NCBI GenBank assembly: GCA_002011215.1
Contig: MTML01000082.1
Location: forward strand, 34,955-98,954
Direction of reading: 5' to 3'
Source of the DNA: Archaeoglobus sp. JdFR-24
GTDB lineage: Archaea > Halobacteriota > Archaeoglobi > Archaeoglobales > Archaeoglobaceae
Length of the DNA stretch: 64,000 nt
The position numbers and the translations under genes are program-made. The notes beneath the pieces were generated by a model. It was not told where the DNA came from and made no database searches. It saw nothing but the letters and a program-made list of their open reading frames with translations. Positions 34,544-44,852 of the stretch are shown here, in pieces (position 1 is the stretch's first letter; each line of letters starts with the position of its first letter).

Positions 34544-35728
34544 TTAACCAGATTTCAACAGTTTTTCAAGGATACTCATTGCAAAATCTACTTCTCCCTT
34601 TGAAATTATCAGAGGGGGGACAAAACGGAGTGTTGTTTCTGATGTGTTGTTTATCAGAACACCCATTTCAAGAGCCTTTTTGACTGCCTCTACCGCCTCA
34701 GGAACCTTAAGATCCATACCAATCATCAGTCCCTTCCCTCTAATCTCAAGTTCCAGTTCTGAAAGTCTCTTTCGGAAATATTCGCCCATCCTTGCTGAGT
34801 TCTCCACGAGATTCTCCTGATGCATTATTTCAATCGTCGCAAGAGCGGCACTGCAGGCTAAGGGATTACCTCCAAAGGTTGAAGCGTGTTCTCCAGCACC
34901 AACCTTCATCGCAATCTCCTCTGTAGTCCCAATCGCCCCGATAGGAAAACCCGATCCCATTGCTTTTGCCATTGTGATGATATCTGGTTGAAAGTCAAAA
35001 TGATCCTTTCCAAACCACTTACCAGTTCTCCCAAATCCCGTCTGCACTTCATCAAAGATAACAACATACCCGTATTCTTCCTTTTTCTCGAACACTTCCT
35101 CAATAAACTCACCACTCACTTCCCTGACACCCGATTCGCCCTGAATTGGTTCAAGAATGACTGCTGCAGTATTCTCATCAATCTTTTTGTTTAGGTCGTC
35201 GACATCATTAAATTTGCAAAATTCAACAGGCTCAAGGAGGGGCTCAAAGGGTTTTCTGAACTTCTCCTTATACGTTATTGAAAGAGAACCAAGAGTTCTG
35301 CCATGAAATGAGCCTTCAAGAGCCACAAACTTCTTTTTTCCCGTAACCTTCCTCGATATTTTTAAAGCTCCCTCTACAGCCTCTGTTCCACTGTTACAGA
35401 AAAAGAAACTGTTCATTCCTGATATTTTCCTGAGATTTATCGCCAGCTCAAGCTGCGGTGAGGTATAATACAGATTTGAAACATGAACTAGTTTTTTTAA
35501 CTGATCGTAAATCCTTTCCACATAAACAGGATGGCAATGCCCAAGCGAGACAGCTGCAATCCCCGCAACAAGATCAAGATACTTTCTTCCGGCAGAATAT
35601 ATCCAGCATCCCTCACCTCTTTCAATCAAAAGGTTCTGGCGAGTGTAAAAACTCAGCAAATATTCCTTTTCAATTTCAACAAATTCTTTGGGAATACTAT
35701 AGATCAAATCTTCATCATTTCCCACCAT
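34544..35728 (-). CDS. argD: Class-III aminotransferase (acetylornithine aminotransferase type)
   Basis: A 394-residue PLP enzyme: GVSLGHCHP-like GIAAVSLGHCHP, the cofactor contacts FFCNSGTEAVEGALK, FDEVQTGFGRTGK, and the PLP lysine in ITMAKAMGSGFPIGA. The family transfers amino groups from omega-amino groups such as N-acetylornithine, in arginine synthesis. The sequence fits ArgD, though a lysine-pathway or GABA-type role is not excluded. No other arginine genes are adjacent. It is a single gene on the minus strand. Confidence 0.85.
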   Translation of the reverse strand: MVGNDEDLIYSIPKEFVEIEKEYLLSFYTRQNLLIERGEGCWIYSAGRKYLDLVAGIAAVSLGHCHPVYVERIYDQLKKLVHVSNLYYTSPQLELAINLRKISGMNSFFFCNSGTEAVEGALKISRKVTGKKKFVALEGSFHGRTLGSLSITYKEKFRKPFEPLLEPVEFCKFNDVDDLNKKIDENTAAVILEPIQGESGVREVSGEFIEEVFEKKEEYGYVVIFDEVQTGFGRTGKWFGKDHFDFQPDIITMAKAMGSGFPIGAIGTTEEIAMKVGAGEHASTFGGNPLACSAALATIEIMHQENLVENSARMGEYFRKRLSELELEIRGKGLMIGMDLKVPEAVEAVKKALEMGVLINNTSETTLRFVPPLIISKGEVDFAMSILEKLLKSG

Positions 35729-35892
35729 TCCATTCCCTCCGGATTTTGAAATTAGAAGTTACCTGAATTCTAAATTTAGTTTACTTTTAGCTCAGCTTTT
35801 AATTGTGTGTATAGTATAACCAGACTGGGATGAACTCTTATTATATAAATAATATGCCGGGGAATACTATTCAGGTTTTTTTAATTCATCAA

Positions 35893-36807
35893 TCATTCAT
35901 ATTCAATGGTTGCCGGTGGTTTTGGTGTGATATCATACACAACTCTTGCGACCTGTGGAATTTCACCCGTTATTCTCAAAGCAATCTTTCTCAGAACGCT
36001 GTTATCTATATTCAGAGGATCTGCTGTCATACCATCGCGGGAACCGACTGCCCTGATGGATATTATGTATCCCCAGACTCTGTTGTCTCCTTTAACTCCG
36101 GTAGCCTTTCCTACAAGGGCTGCAAAGCATTGCCACTTTTCGTAATCTCTCAGCTCCTCCTCAACAATAGCATTCGCCCTTCTGACAACCTCCACTTTTT
36201 CTGGTGTAACCTCACCAACAATCCTCACGGCAAGTCCCGGGCCGGGGAAGGGCATTCTTTCAGAGATCTCCTCAGGTAGGCCAAGATATCTCGCAACTAC
36301 CCTGACCTCATCCTTATAGAGCTCTTTTAAAGGTTCGATCACACCTTTGAACTCATAGTTGAGCGGAAAACCTCCAACGTTATGATGGCTTTTAATTCCG
36401 CCCTGACTTTCAATTATATCCGGATAGATCGTTCCCTGAATCAGATAGTCAGCGTTTCTCTCTCTTGCAACCCTCTCGAATACTCTGACAAAGAGCTCAC
36501 CAATAATCTTTCTTTTCTGCTCAGGATCCTCAATGCCTTCAAGAGCGCTGAGAAAATCTTCTCTGCCATCTACAAAGACCAGATTCATATCTTTAAAGAT
36601 TTCCATTATCCTTTCCGGTTCTCCTTTCCTCATCAAACCCGTATCAACAAATACGGGAATTAACCTGTCACCTATCGCTTTGAAGGCCAGAGTTGCACAG
36701 ACGCTACTATCCACTCCCCCTGAAAGTGCTATTATAGCCTTACCATCCTTTACTTCTCTTCTAATTTCTTCAATAGCCTGTTTTACAAATTTTTCCGGAT
36801 TTACCAT
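35893..36807 (-). CDS. guaAB: GMP synthase, ATP-pyrophosphatase subunit
   Basis: About 304 residues from the ATG at 36807 ([10 protein letters not shown]). PP-loop [26 protein letters not shown], and the C-terminal dimerisation part with [14 protein letters not shown] and PATIEYE are all present. In archaea the glutaminase subunit is a separate gene, not seen here. It aminates XMP to GMP. The longer open frame upstream runs into a 4 x 11-bp tandem repeat and the pyrG 3' end and is not coding. It is cotranscribed with pyrG in all likelihood. Confidence 0.93.
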   Translation of the reverse strand: MVNPEKFVKQAIEEIRREVKDGKAIIALSGGVDSSVCATLAFKAIGDRLIPVFVDTGLMRKGEPERIMEIFKDMNLVFVDGREDFLSALEGIEDPEQKRKIIGELFVRVFERVARERNADYLIQGTIYPDIIESQGGIKSHHNVGGFPLNYEFKGVIEPLKELYKDEVRVVARYLGLPEEISERMPFPGPGLAVRIVGEVTPEKVEVVRRANAIVEEELRDYEKWQCFAALVGKATGVKGDNRVWGYIISIRAVGSRDGMTADPLNIDNSVLRKIALRITGEIPQVARVVYDITPKPPATIEYE

Positions 36808-36841
36808 GATTTCACCTCTACTGATCAGGAGTATCTTTTTC

Positions 36842-36885
36842 GACCTCCCAAAGACCTCCCAAAGACCTCCCAAAGACCTCCCAAA
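36842..36885. repeat. Four perfect 11-bp tandem repeats
   Basis: GACCTCCCAAA is repeated four times without gaps, starting one base after the pyrG stop region and ending before the guaA-B ribosome site (about 35 bp ahead of its ATG). The length is not a multiple of three, so it is non-coding. It may influence expression of the downstream gene. Confidence 0.9.
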
Positions 36886-36886
36886 G

Positions 36887-38491
<1,605 letters not shown>

Positions 38492-38530
38492 TCACTTCTT
38501 ATGTCTCTAAACACTCTCAATTCTCAAAAT

Positions 38531-38719
38531 TCAAAGTCTTAAGCGTTCATCTGGAGGAAGCATATTGGGAATCCCATCCTCAACAGGATATTCCGCGTTG
38601 CATTTAAGACACTTTATAGTGCCAGAAATAACTTCGTCATCCTTTTCTTCGTCCACTTCAAGCTCAAGCTCACCTTTACAAACAGGACATGCAAGTATAT
38701 CCATCAGATCTTTTTTCAT
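38531..38719 (-). CDS. Trm112-family zinc-ribbon protein
   Basis: A 62-residue protein with MDILACPVCKGELEL, CLKCNAEYPVEDGIPNMLP: two CxxC pairs and the conserved ending of the Trm112/YcaR family. Trm112 partners activate several methyltransferases acting on tRNA, rRNA and release factor. It starts 45 bp ahead of pyrG and lies between purA and pyrG on the same strand. Confidence 0.85.
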   Translation of the reverse strand: MKKDLMDILACPVCKGELELEVDEEKDDEVISGTIKCLKCNAEYPVEDGIPNMLPPDERLRL

Positions 38720-38799
38720 ACCAATCCTTACAGATGCGAGTTTAAAAATTTTAAGTATTTGTTAATGGTAATGCTGTGTTGATGTTTTTGACCGCCCAT

Positions 38800-39813
38800 T
38801 TACAGTTTCTCTTTTCTGAGGTCAATAATCTGATTCATATCCGGACCAGTAGAAATGAGAGTGACTGGAACTCTGACGTCGTTTTCCACCCTCTCAATGA
38901 ACTGCTTTGCTTTGGGTGTGAGCTTTTCCCATTCAGTTGCACCATAACACTCCCTGTCAAGCTTGTCGATACCCGTTATGGCAACTTGGGTTGCACCGTT
39001 TATCATGGCTGAGTATCTTGCAAACTCTCCATCCCAGTAACCGATTCTTCTTCTCCTTCCTGTGACTGTTCCGTATTCGACTATTCCAAGCTTTTCAGCC
39101 TCTTCCTGTGACATCTCGGTTGGAAAAGGACCTTCTCCAACCCTTGTAGGAAATGTTTTGAAAACAACCACGACATCATCTATCCTTGACGGTCCAACAC
39201 CTACATCGGATGCCATTGCAGAAGCTGTGGTATCCTTAGATGTTACAAAAGGATATGTACCATAATAGAGACTCAATCCAAATCCTTGACTTCCTTCAAT
39301 AAGAATGTTTTCACCATTATCTAGAGCTTCGTTAAGTAAGTGTGGAACATCCACCAGAAAATCCTTAAGTTCAGGGATATCCTTAGCCTGTCTTGCAATT
39401 CTCATGATCCTGTCCGCGTTTGCCGGTCCGCATCCGGTGCCGGTCGTTCCGATTTTCTCCTTAAGATGAGCTGTGCCCTTATCTTTCTCGATGTGCTTTT
39501 CCTCTATAATTGAACACCTAAAATCGATTCTTGCTCTGTCTGCACACCTAACCATTTCAACCTCTTTGAGAAAGACTGAAGGATTGACAAGCACTCCAGC
39601 GCCAATGCAAAGGAGAGCATCTTTATAAACAAAGCCAGAAGGGATCATTCTTACACCATATTTTTTCCCCTCGAACTCCACAGTATGTCCTGCATTTGGT
39701 CCAACGCCACCTCTGGCTATTATTTTTGGTTCATCCGAGTGCGCGATGTGGGAAATTATTTTCCCCTTTCCTTCATCACCCCAAAAACCACCTACAACAA
39801 TTGTTGCTGACAT
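38800..39813 (-). CDS. purA: Adenylosuccinate synthetase (short archaeal type)
   Basis: A 337-residue enzyme from the ATG at 39813, which follows a GGTGTGAT ribosome site; an upstream in-frame codon at 39822 is less likely. It has the P-loop [66 protein letters not shown] and RRRRIGYWD. It joins IMP and aspartate using GTP, the first step to AMP. The short length (~340 instead of ~430) is normal for several archaeal PurA. Confidence 0.95.
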   Translation of the reverse strand: MSATIVVGGFWGDEGKGKIISHIAHSDEPKIIARGGVGPNAGHTVEFEGKKYGVRMIPSGFVYKDALLCIGAGVLVNPSVFLKEVEMVRCADRARIDFRCSIIEEKHIEKDKGTAHLKEKIGTTGTGCGPANADRIMRIARQAKDIPELKDFLVDVPHLLNEALDNGENILIEGSQGFGLSLYYGTYPFVTSKDTTASAMASDVGVGPSRIDDVVVVFKTFPTRVGEGPFPTEMSQEEAEKLGIVEYGTVTGRRRRIGYWDGEFARYSAMINGATQVAITGIDKLDRECYGATEWEKLTPKAKQFIERVENDVRVPVTLISTGPDMNQIIDLRKEKL

Positions 39814-39955
39814 ATCTATCACACCAAACTTTTCCGTGATGTTTATAACTGTTTATATGTTGCCCAATAACATTACCAAACAATATCACTAATCAATATC
39901 TAACTAATTTATAATTATCAATACACCCTTTTGTTCAAATCAGGATGGCCGAGCA

Positions 39956-40213
39956 TCATTTCTGCTCTTTTTCATCCGGATCTTTCTTCTGACTGATGGC
40001 TTTTTTTATTTCAAAATCCCAGCTTCTTCTGGCATATTCCTTTCCCAGGGACTTTCGATAATCTGCTCTCAGTTGAGAATTTGCGATTTGCATGAGAAGC
40101 TCATCTGAATTTTCAGGAACTTCCTTTCCCTGAACTTTTTTTTGCTGTGGTTTTTGAGATTCTGTGCTAGATTTTTGAGAGGACTTGAGCCGATCACGTT
40201 TCTCTTCTGACAT
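39956..40213 (-). CDS. Small charged protein, unknown
   Basis: An 85-residue very hydrophilic protein. The first ~35 residues are Lys/Ser/Gln-rich and look disordered. A short helical core (DELLMQIANSQLRADYRKSLGKEYARRSW) follows, then a charged tail. No family is recognised. It has an ATG start and codon use like its neighbours. It may be a nucleic-acid-associated small protein, but no motif proves this. Confidence 0.5.
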   Translation of the reverse strand: MSEEKRDRLKSSQKSSTESQKPQQKKVQGKEVPENSDELLMQIANSQLRADYRKSLGKEYARRSWDFEIKKAISQKKDPDEKEQK

Positions 40214-40362
40214 CGAGAAGAATCACAACCCAATCCCTATTAACCTTTACTGATTCATGAAATTCTCAAAAAGCAGGTAGAAATATTTTTGAGATCAAAA
40301 CGAAAAATTGAAAATTGAAAATTGAAAAGATTTAAAAGCATCACAACAACTCTGAAAATAAC

Positions 40363-40887
40363 ATGGGGGGAAATAATTCTGCTATTCCAGAGGTGTTGAG
40401 GGGACGAGCCTGGAAATTTGGTGATGATATCTCAACAGATCACATTACACCAGGAAGGTATTACCATTTAAGGAGCAATCTTCCCGAACTTGCAAAACAT
40501 GTGATGGAAGACGCCGACCCTGAATTCGCAAAAAAAATGTCTGAAGGTGATTTCATTGTGGCGGGAGATAACTTTGGAATGGGTAGCAGCAGGGAGCATG
40601 CACCCCTGGTAATAAAAATTGCAGGAATTTCAGCAGTTATTGCCAAATCCTTTGCAAGAATTTTTTACAGAAACGCAATCAACGTGGGTCTGCCACTGAT
40701 CATCGCTGATACAGAGGAAATAGAGTCCGGTGATGAACTTGAAGTTGACCTATACAATGGAGTGATCAGAAATCTCACGAAGGATAAAGAAATAAAGGGC
40801 AAACCAATTCCAGAGTTTATGATAAAAATTCTCAGTTCAGGTGGACTTGCTAGTTATGTTAAAAAACAGGGGGATATCACCTTTTAA
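40363..40887 (+). CDS. leuD: 3-isopropylmalate dehydratase-type small subunit
   Basis: A 174-residue aconitase-swivel protein: WKFGDDISTDHITPGRYY at the N-terminus, GDNFGMGSSREHAP (substrate-binding Ser-Arg) in the middle, and FARIFYRNAINVGLPLI. With a large subunit it isomerises 2-isopropylmalate in leucine synthesis. Archaeal small subunits of this size can also serve homoaconitase or citraconate isomerisation. The large subunit is not in this window. It lies 75 bp ahead of the DUF1152 gene. Confidence 0.88.
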   Translation: MGGNNSAIPEVLRGRAWKFGDDISTDHITPGRYYHLRSNLPELAKHVMEDADPEFAKKMSEGDFIVAGDNFGMGSSREHAPLVIKIAGISAVIAKSFARIFYRNAINVGLPLIIADTEEIESGDELEVDLYNGVIRNLTKDKEIKGKPIPEFMIKILSSGGLASYVKKQGDITF

Positions 40888-40962
40888 AGGTTCTATAAAT
40901 ATTTAATTTTGTTTCAGTTTGATAGACGGAAAAAAACAGTAAATCAAGCCCAGGGAGGAATT

Positions 40963-41901
40963 ATGGATATCATAAAGTTGATTAAAAAAAAGAAAAGCAA
41001 CGATTTGGGAAAAGCCCTCGTCTTCGGGATGGGGGGAGGAGGAGATATAGTCGCAACAATCCCAACTGCCTTTTTTTTAAAGGAATTTGGATACCATATA
41101 TATTTCGGCAGTATAATCTGGGACAGGTACGTTGTTGATCCTGAACCCGGGCCACGAGCGATTGAAGAGCTGGAAAGCTGCAGAGTTATCAATGATACAG
41201 TTGCTATCGCGAACCCAAAAACAAGAACAAAATATGGTGTCGAGCTCACGATTTCGAGGGCTGCAAAAAGCTTAGGAGATGTCATCGCTCTCGACATCAC
41301 CAAAGGGCCATCCAAACTTGCGAAGGGAATCAGAGATTTCATGGAAAAAGAAGAAATCTCTCTTGTGATTGGGGTTGATAGTGGAGGAGATGTAATTTCC
41401 ATGGGATTTGAGTCTGGTGTGAAGAGTCCTTTAGCTGATGCGGTCTCTCTTGCTTCACTCTCACTTATTGAAGATTCGGTTGTAGGTGTTTTTGGATTTG
41501 GGAGTGATGGAGAACTGAGAATTGAGGAAATACTGTACAATATGTCACTGCTGATGAAAGATAGTGGATTTCTGGGATGTGCAAGTATGGGAAAATCAGA
41601 CTTTGAAAAAATGGAAGAATTAACCGGTATTGTCACAACCGAAGCAAGTAAAATCCCAATTGAGGCTTTTAAGGGTGAATTCAAGTTAACCAGGATAAGG
41701 GATGGTAGAACTGTTCTAATTTCGCCTCTTTCAGTCCTCACATTCTATTTTGATCCTCGAAAGGTAATCCAAGTAAATAAACTTGCAAAAAGTGTGGTTG
41801 GAGTGAACAGTGTCGAGGAGGCGAAAAGAATACTAAATGATATGGGAATCTTTACGGAAATGGATTTTGAATATCTGATCGATAAAGGGTCAAAACTTTA
41901 A
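40963..41901 (+). CDS. DUF1152 family protein
   Basis: A 312-residue protein starting at an ATG preceded by GGGAGG. It shows a glycine-rich nucleotide-binding-like loop (ALVFGMGGGGDIVATIPTAFFLKEFG), VVDPEPGPRAIEE, and LVIGVDSGGDVISMGFESGVKSPLAD, the signature of DUF1152. The family is common in archaea, and its activity is unknown. The fold around the N-terminal loop looks like a Rossmann or sugar-phosphate-binding enzyme. The open frame continues 18 codons upstream without a ribosome site. Confidence 0.8.
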   Translation: MDIIKLIKKKKSNDLGKALVFGMGGGGDIVATIPTAFFLKEFGYHIYFGSIIWDRYVVDPEPGPRAIEELESCRVINDTVAIANPKTRTKYGVELTISRAAKSLGDVIALDITKGPSKLAKGIRDFMEKEEISLVIGVDSGGDVISMGFESGVKSPLADAVSLASLSLIEDSVVGVFGFGSDGELRIEEILYNMSLLMKDSGFLGCASMGKSDFEKMEELTGIVTTEASKIPIEAFKGEFKLTRIRDGRTVLISPLSVLTFYFDPRKVIQVNKLAKSVVGVNSVEEAKRILNDMGIFTEMDFEYLIDKGSKL

Positions 41902-41964
41902 TTTTTTGAAGACCATCAGTTTTTTGTATACCAGTCAGTCCTTCAGGTCGTCACATTTTGACAA

Positions 41965-42513
41965 TCACCAGTTATCCAGGAGTTTTTTTACGTCATTTTT
42001 AGACAGTTGAGTTCTTTTGCGAGGTCTCTCCTCCTCGGATTCATCAATAAGCATTTTTGGTTGATATCCAAGTTTATCACCATACATCTCGACAACATAT
42101 TTTGCAGCAAGCCTGGCAATGTCGTGGAGTTTGACTTTGAACTGGGCTGATTTCTCAGAATCGTCAGAATAGAGTTTAACCTTCCCTGTTCTTCTTCTGT
42201 CATGAAAGTCCAGGCAGAAAAGACATTTATAGGAAGTTATCGGCTCCGGTTCCTTTTCAGAATAAATGTCGTCAAGCACCTCAAGGGCACAGTGCATGCC
42301 ATCACTGTACTTGCAGAACTTCGTTCTCTCCTCTGCAATTTTCATCGCAACCTCAATGAATTCGCTCGTTTCACGAGGTGTTTTTTTCTTTTTTTTCAGA
42401 AAGTACCACTCAAGCAGAGCATAGATAAATTCTGAAGGGGATACTCCAGCCTCATCACATTTTTCAAAAAGTTTTTTTTCTATATCTGGCGGAATATCTA
42501 TTGTTACCTTCAT
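41965..42513 (-). CDS. Ribbon-helix-helix protein with cysteine motif, next to actin-like gene
   Basis: A 182-residue protein with an N-terminal ribbon-helix-helix (MKVTIDIPPDIEKKLFEKCDEAGVSPSEFI), then a lysine cluster, a possible metal site formed by CKYSDGMHC and CLFCLDFH, a helical section and a very basic/acidic C-terminus. It lies 44 bp downstream of the actin-like gene on the same strand, the position ParR holds behind ParM in plasmid partition operons. ParR proteins are also ribbon-helix-helix DNA binders. The cysteine motif is not typical for ParR. Confidence 0.65.
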   Translation of the reverse strand: MKVTIDIPPDIEKKLFEKCDEAGVSPSEFIYALLEWYFLKKKKKTPRETSEFIEVAMKIAEERTKFCKYSDGMHCALEVLDDIYSEKEPEPITSYKCLFCLDFHDRRRTGKVKLYSDDSEKSAQFKVKLHDIARLAAKYVVEMYGDKLGYQPKMLIDESEEERPRKRTQLSKNDVKKLLDNW

Positions 42514-42557
42514 ATATTTTAAATATAATTTTCTAATTAAATATCATCCTATCTATT

Positions 42558-43571
42558 TCACTGTTTTTTCTTTTTCCCTTTAGCATCTTTATCTGTGACT
42601 CGAGTTCTGGTCTTTGTATCCTCTACAGACTCGTTTTCCTTACTCTGCTCCTCTTCGGAATATATTTTTGCAAGGATGTGATAACCCATGGCATTGCTCC
42701 TTATCGGATCTTCTGGGCTCATTATTTTCCCAACATCTTCAAATCTTTTCTGGAATTCCCCATAAACACCTGGAAGAGCGCTTCCTCCGCCGGTCAGAAC
42801 AATATTATCAACAATCGATGTCGAAAGTCCTTCAAGAATCATTTTAACTCTGTTGGAAATCCTCTCAACCCATGACGCCATCAGGGAGTTATAATCATCA
42901 ATTACGTTTTTATGGGAAACAGATATTCGTTTTCCGCCTCTTATTCTCCCAACCTCATAGTCTTCTACCGTAAGAAGCTGTGTCATTTCCTCTGGTGTGA
43001 GACTTATACCTGCTTTGTTCCTTATCGTTACCTCCAGATTATCATAGAGGCGATCAACACCCATGAGCATCGTATCGCCTTTAAGATATTCCATGCGACT
43101 TATCACAACTATATCAGTGGTTCCAAAACCTATGTCTATACAAACGCCCGTTTCGATTCCCATATGGGCAAGAGTACCTATAGGTTCCGGGAATAATACA
43201 ACCCTTGCATTCAGCTCCTTTTCAAGGTTTTTAACGAGTTCTTCTCTCTCCTGTCTTGAGGATTTTACAGGCAGACCTGTTCCAATGAGTGGTTCATCAA
43301 CGTTAATCGATGAGAGAGCATATCGAGCGAGCTCAATGTAGGAAGTGTGAATTACCCTGCCTTCATGAAGTGGACGCAGAATCTCAACATTCTCTATATT
43401 CTGTATAATATCAAGCGCCTCTTCACCAATGTAAACCTCTTTATGTCCCTTTTTCAAGGTCCAGTCCTTTTCTTCTCCAAAAACCACAACACTGGGGAAA
43501 AGAAAAACGTCCTTTCCGTTACTTGTTGTCTTGGTATAATTGGTACCGATATCAAGGCCAACTGGCTTCAT
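42558..43571 (-). CDS. Actin-like ATPase (ParM-like)
   Basis: About 337 residues from MKPVGLDIGTNYTKT (ATG at 43571). The actin-fold signatures are in order: phosphate-1 GLDIGTNYTK, phosphate-2 GVCIDIGFGTTDIVVI, and the adenosine motif NIVLTGGGSALPGVY. The last ~35 residues are a charged Lys/Glu/Thr tail. ParM-type proteins polymerise to push DNA apart; archaeal relatives of this sort are found on chromosomes without known roles. Together with the following ribbon-helix-helix gene it forms a ParMR-like pair. I found no iterons upstream (43590-43780). Confidence 0.8.
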   Translation of the reverse strand: MKPVGLDIGTNYTKTTSNGKDVFLFPSVVVFGEEKDWTLKKGHKEVYIGEEALDIIQNIENVEILRPLHEGRVIHTSYIELARYALSSINVDEPLIGTGLPVKSSRQEREELVKNLEKELNARVVLFPEPIGTLAHMGIETGVCIDIGFGTTDIVVISRMEYLKGDTMLMGVDRLYDNLEVTIRNKAGISLTPEEMTQLLTVEDYEVGRIRGGKRISVSHKNVIDDYNSLMASWVERISNRVKMILEGLSTSIVDNIVLTGGGSALPGVYGEFQKRFEDVGKIMSPEDPIRSNAMGYHILAKIYSEEEQSKENESVEDTKTRTRVTDKDAKGKKKKQ

Positions 43572-43779
43572 GGTTACCAATCTAAACAAAGCTTTTTATT
43601 AATTTTTTGTAGCTTTATCCGATGGATTAAACTGCAGGGGTTTAAGTTTTTTAGCTGACATATTGCCCAGAGATTGTGAAAGAAATTTTAACTTTTAAAA
43701 TAAAGTTCAGTTCAAATATATTTCGAGTTTAGATATAATACAATTAATTCAGTGATCGGTGACCAAGCTAACCCACATA

Positions 43780-44649
43780 TCAATCAATCTGAAACTGATC
43801 ATAGGTTGTTTTGAGTCTATCACTTGATTCGGGACAGACGTGAATTGAAACGTATGCTATTTCAGGCATCTCTTTTCTGACTCTTGATGCTACTCTTACA
43901 GTCAGTTCATCCGCATCTCTAACACTCATGTTTCCATCCACGTGGAGATGCATGTCCAGATGTACTTTCCCTTCACCAATGAAAATCGCAAGAACATCAT
44001 GAACATCTCTTATCTCCCTGAATGACGAGACTATTTCCCTTAATTTTTCATAAAATCCAGCATCCGGGCTTTTACCGAGAAGAATACTGGCATTCTCTCT
44101 ATAGAGTCTGAAGGCATTTATCGCAATTATCAGGGCTATGAATATTGCAAATGCTCCATCGGCATAATGATAAAATCCCGAAAGTAGAATTCCGGCGATA
44201 GCAGCTGTGGTTGATATTATATCGTTCAGCAGCTCTGTTTTAATAGCCTTTTCAGACACACCCTCCTTTTTCCTTGCTAAAAAAAGACATAAAAGGAGAA
44301 TAAAAAAGGAAACTATGAGCGCAAGTACTGCTATCTCAGGAGTTGTAGCCTCAACAGGGTTTAAAATCTTATCAAAACCCTCCCTGATGAGCTCGAATGA
44401 GACTAAGGTTATAAAGGCAATTGCAGCCGTGAGAGCACCCAGATTGGATGCGAGCCCGTGCCCAAAAGGATGTTCTTCATCGGCTGGCCTGAGGGAGATT
44501 TTCCTGGATTGTCTCAACACCAGAAGGATCACGAAATCAGCAATTCCATGAAAAAATTCTGCCAGCATCACAAGGTACCCTGTCATAAAATAGGCCACAA
44601 TCCTGATCAGTCCAATAATGACATACACGACGAAATAGAGCATCATCAA
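43780..44649 (-). CDS. Cation diffusion facilitator transporter
   Basis: A 289-residue CDF protein with about six membrane helices: the zinc-site helix AEFFHGIADFVILLVL, the HPFGHGLASNLGAL signature, a second metal helix ELLNDIISTTAAIAGILLSGFYHYADG, and a cytoplasmic C-terminal domain (VHDVLAIFIGEGKVHLDMHLHVDG). Members export zinc, iron, cobalt or manganese by proton exchange; metal specificity is not readable. It is a single gene on the minus strand. Confidence 0.88.
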   Translation of the reverse strand: MMMLYFVVYVIIGLIRIVAYFMTGYLVMLAEFFHGIADFVILLVLRQSRKISLRPADEEHPFGHGLASNLGALTAAIAFITLVSFELIREGFDKILNPVEATTPEIAVLALIVSFFILLLCLFLARKKEGVSEKAIKTELLNDIISTTAAIAGILLSGFYHYADGAFAIFIALIIAINAFRLYRENASILLGKSPDAGFYEKLREIVSSFREIRDVHDVLAIFIGEGKVHLDMHLHVDGNMSVRDADELTVRVASRVRKEMPEIAYVSIHVCPESSDRLKTTYDQFQID

Positions 44650-44852
44650 GCAGCACCTAACAGGTGATAATCTGAACTACTGGTTTAATAATATTTACCG
44701 CAGACCTAAAGATCTTGTTTACGAGTGGCAGAGGGGACAGTCGATTATAAGGATTGAAAATCGTGACTGAGCGTGGAGGTGGGGTGGAGGTTGAGTAGAT
44801 AAAAGACAACAACCAAGGCAACAAATAAAAACACCTAATAGAAGAAAGGGGT

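Noticed and set aside
40944..41741. 265-codon minus ORF inside the DUF1152 gene
   Set aside because: Antisense shadow of a well-supported gene, with Ser/Ile/Pro-rich shadow composition.
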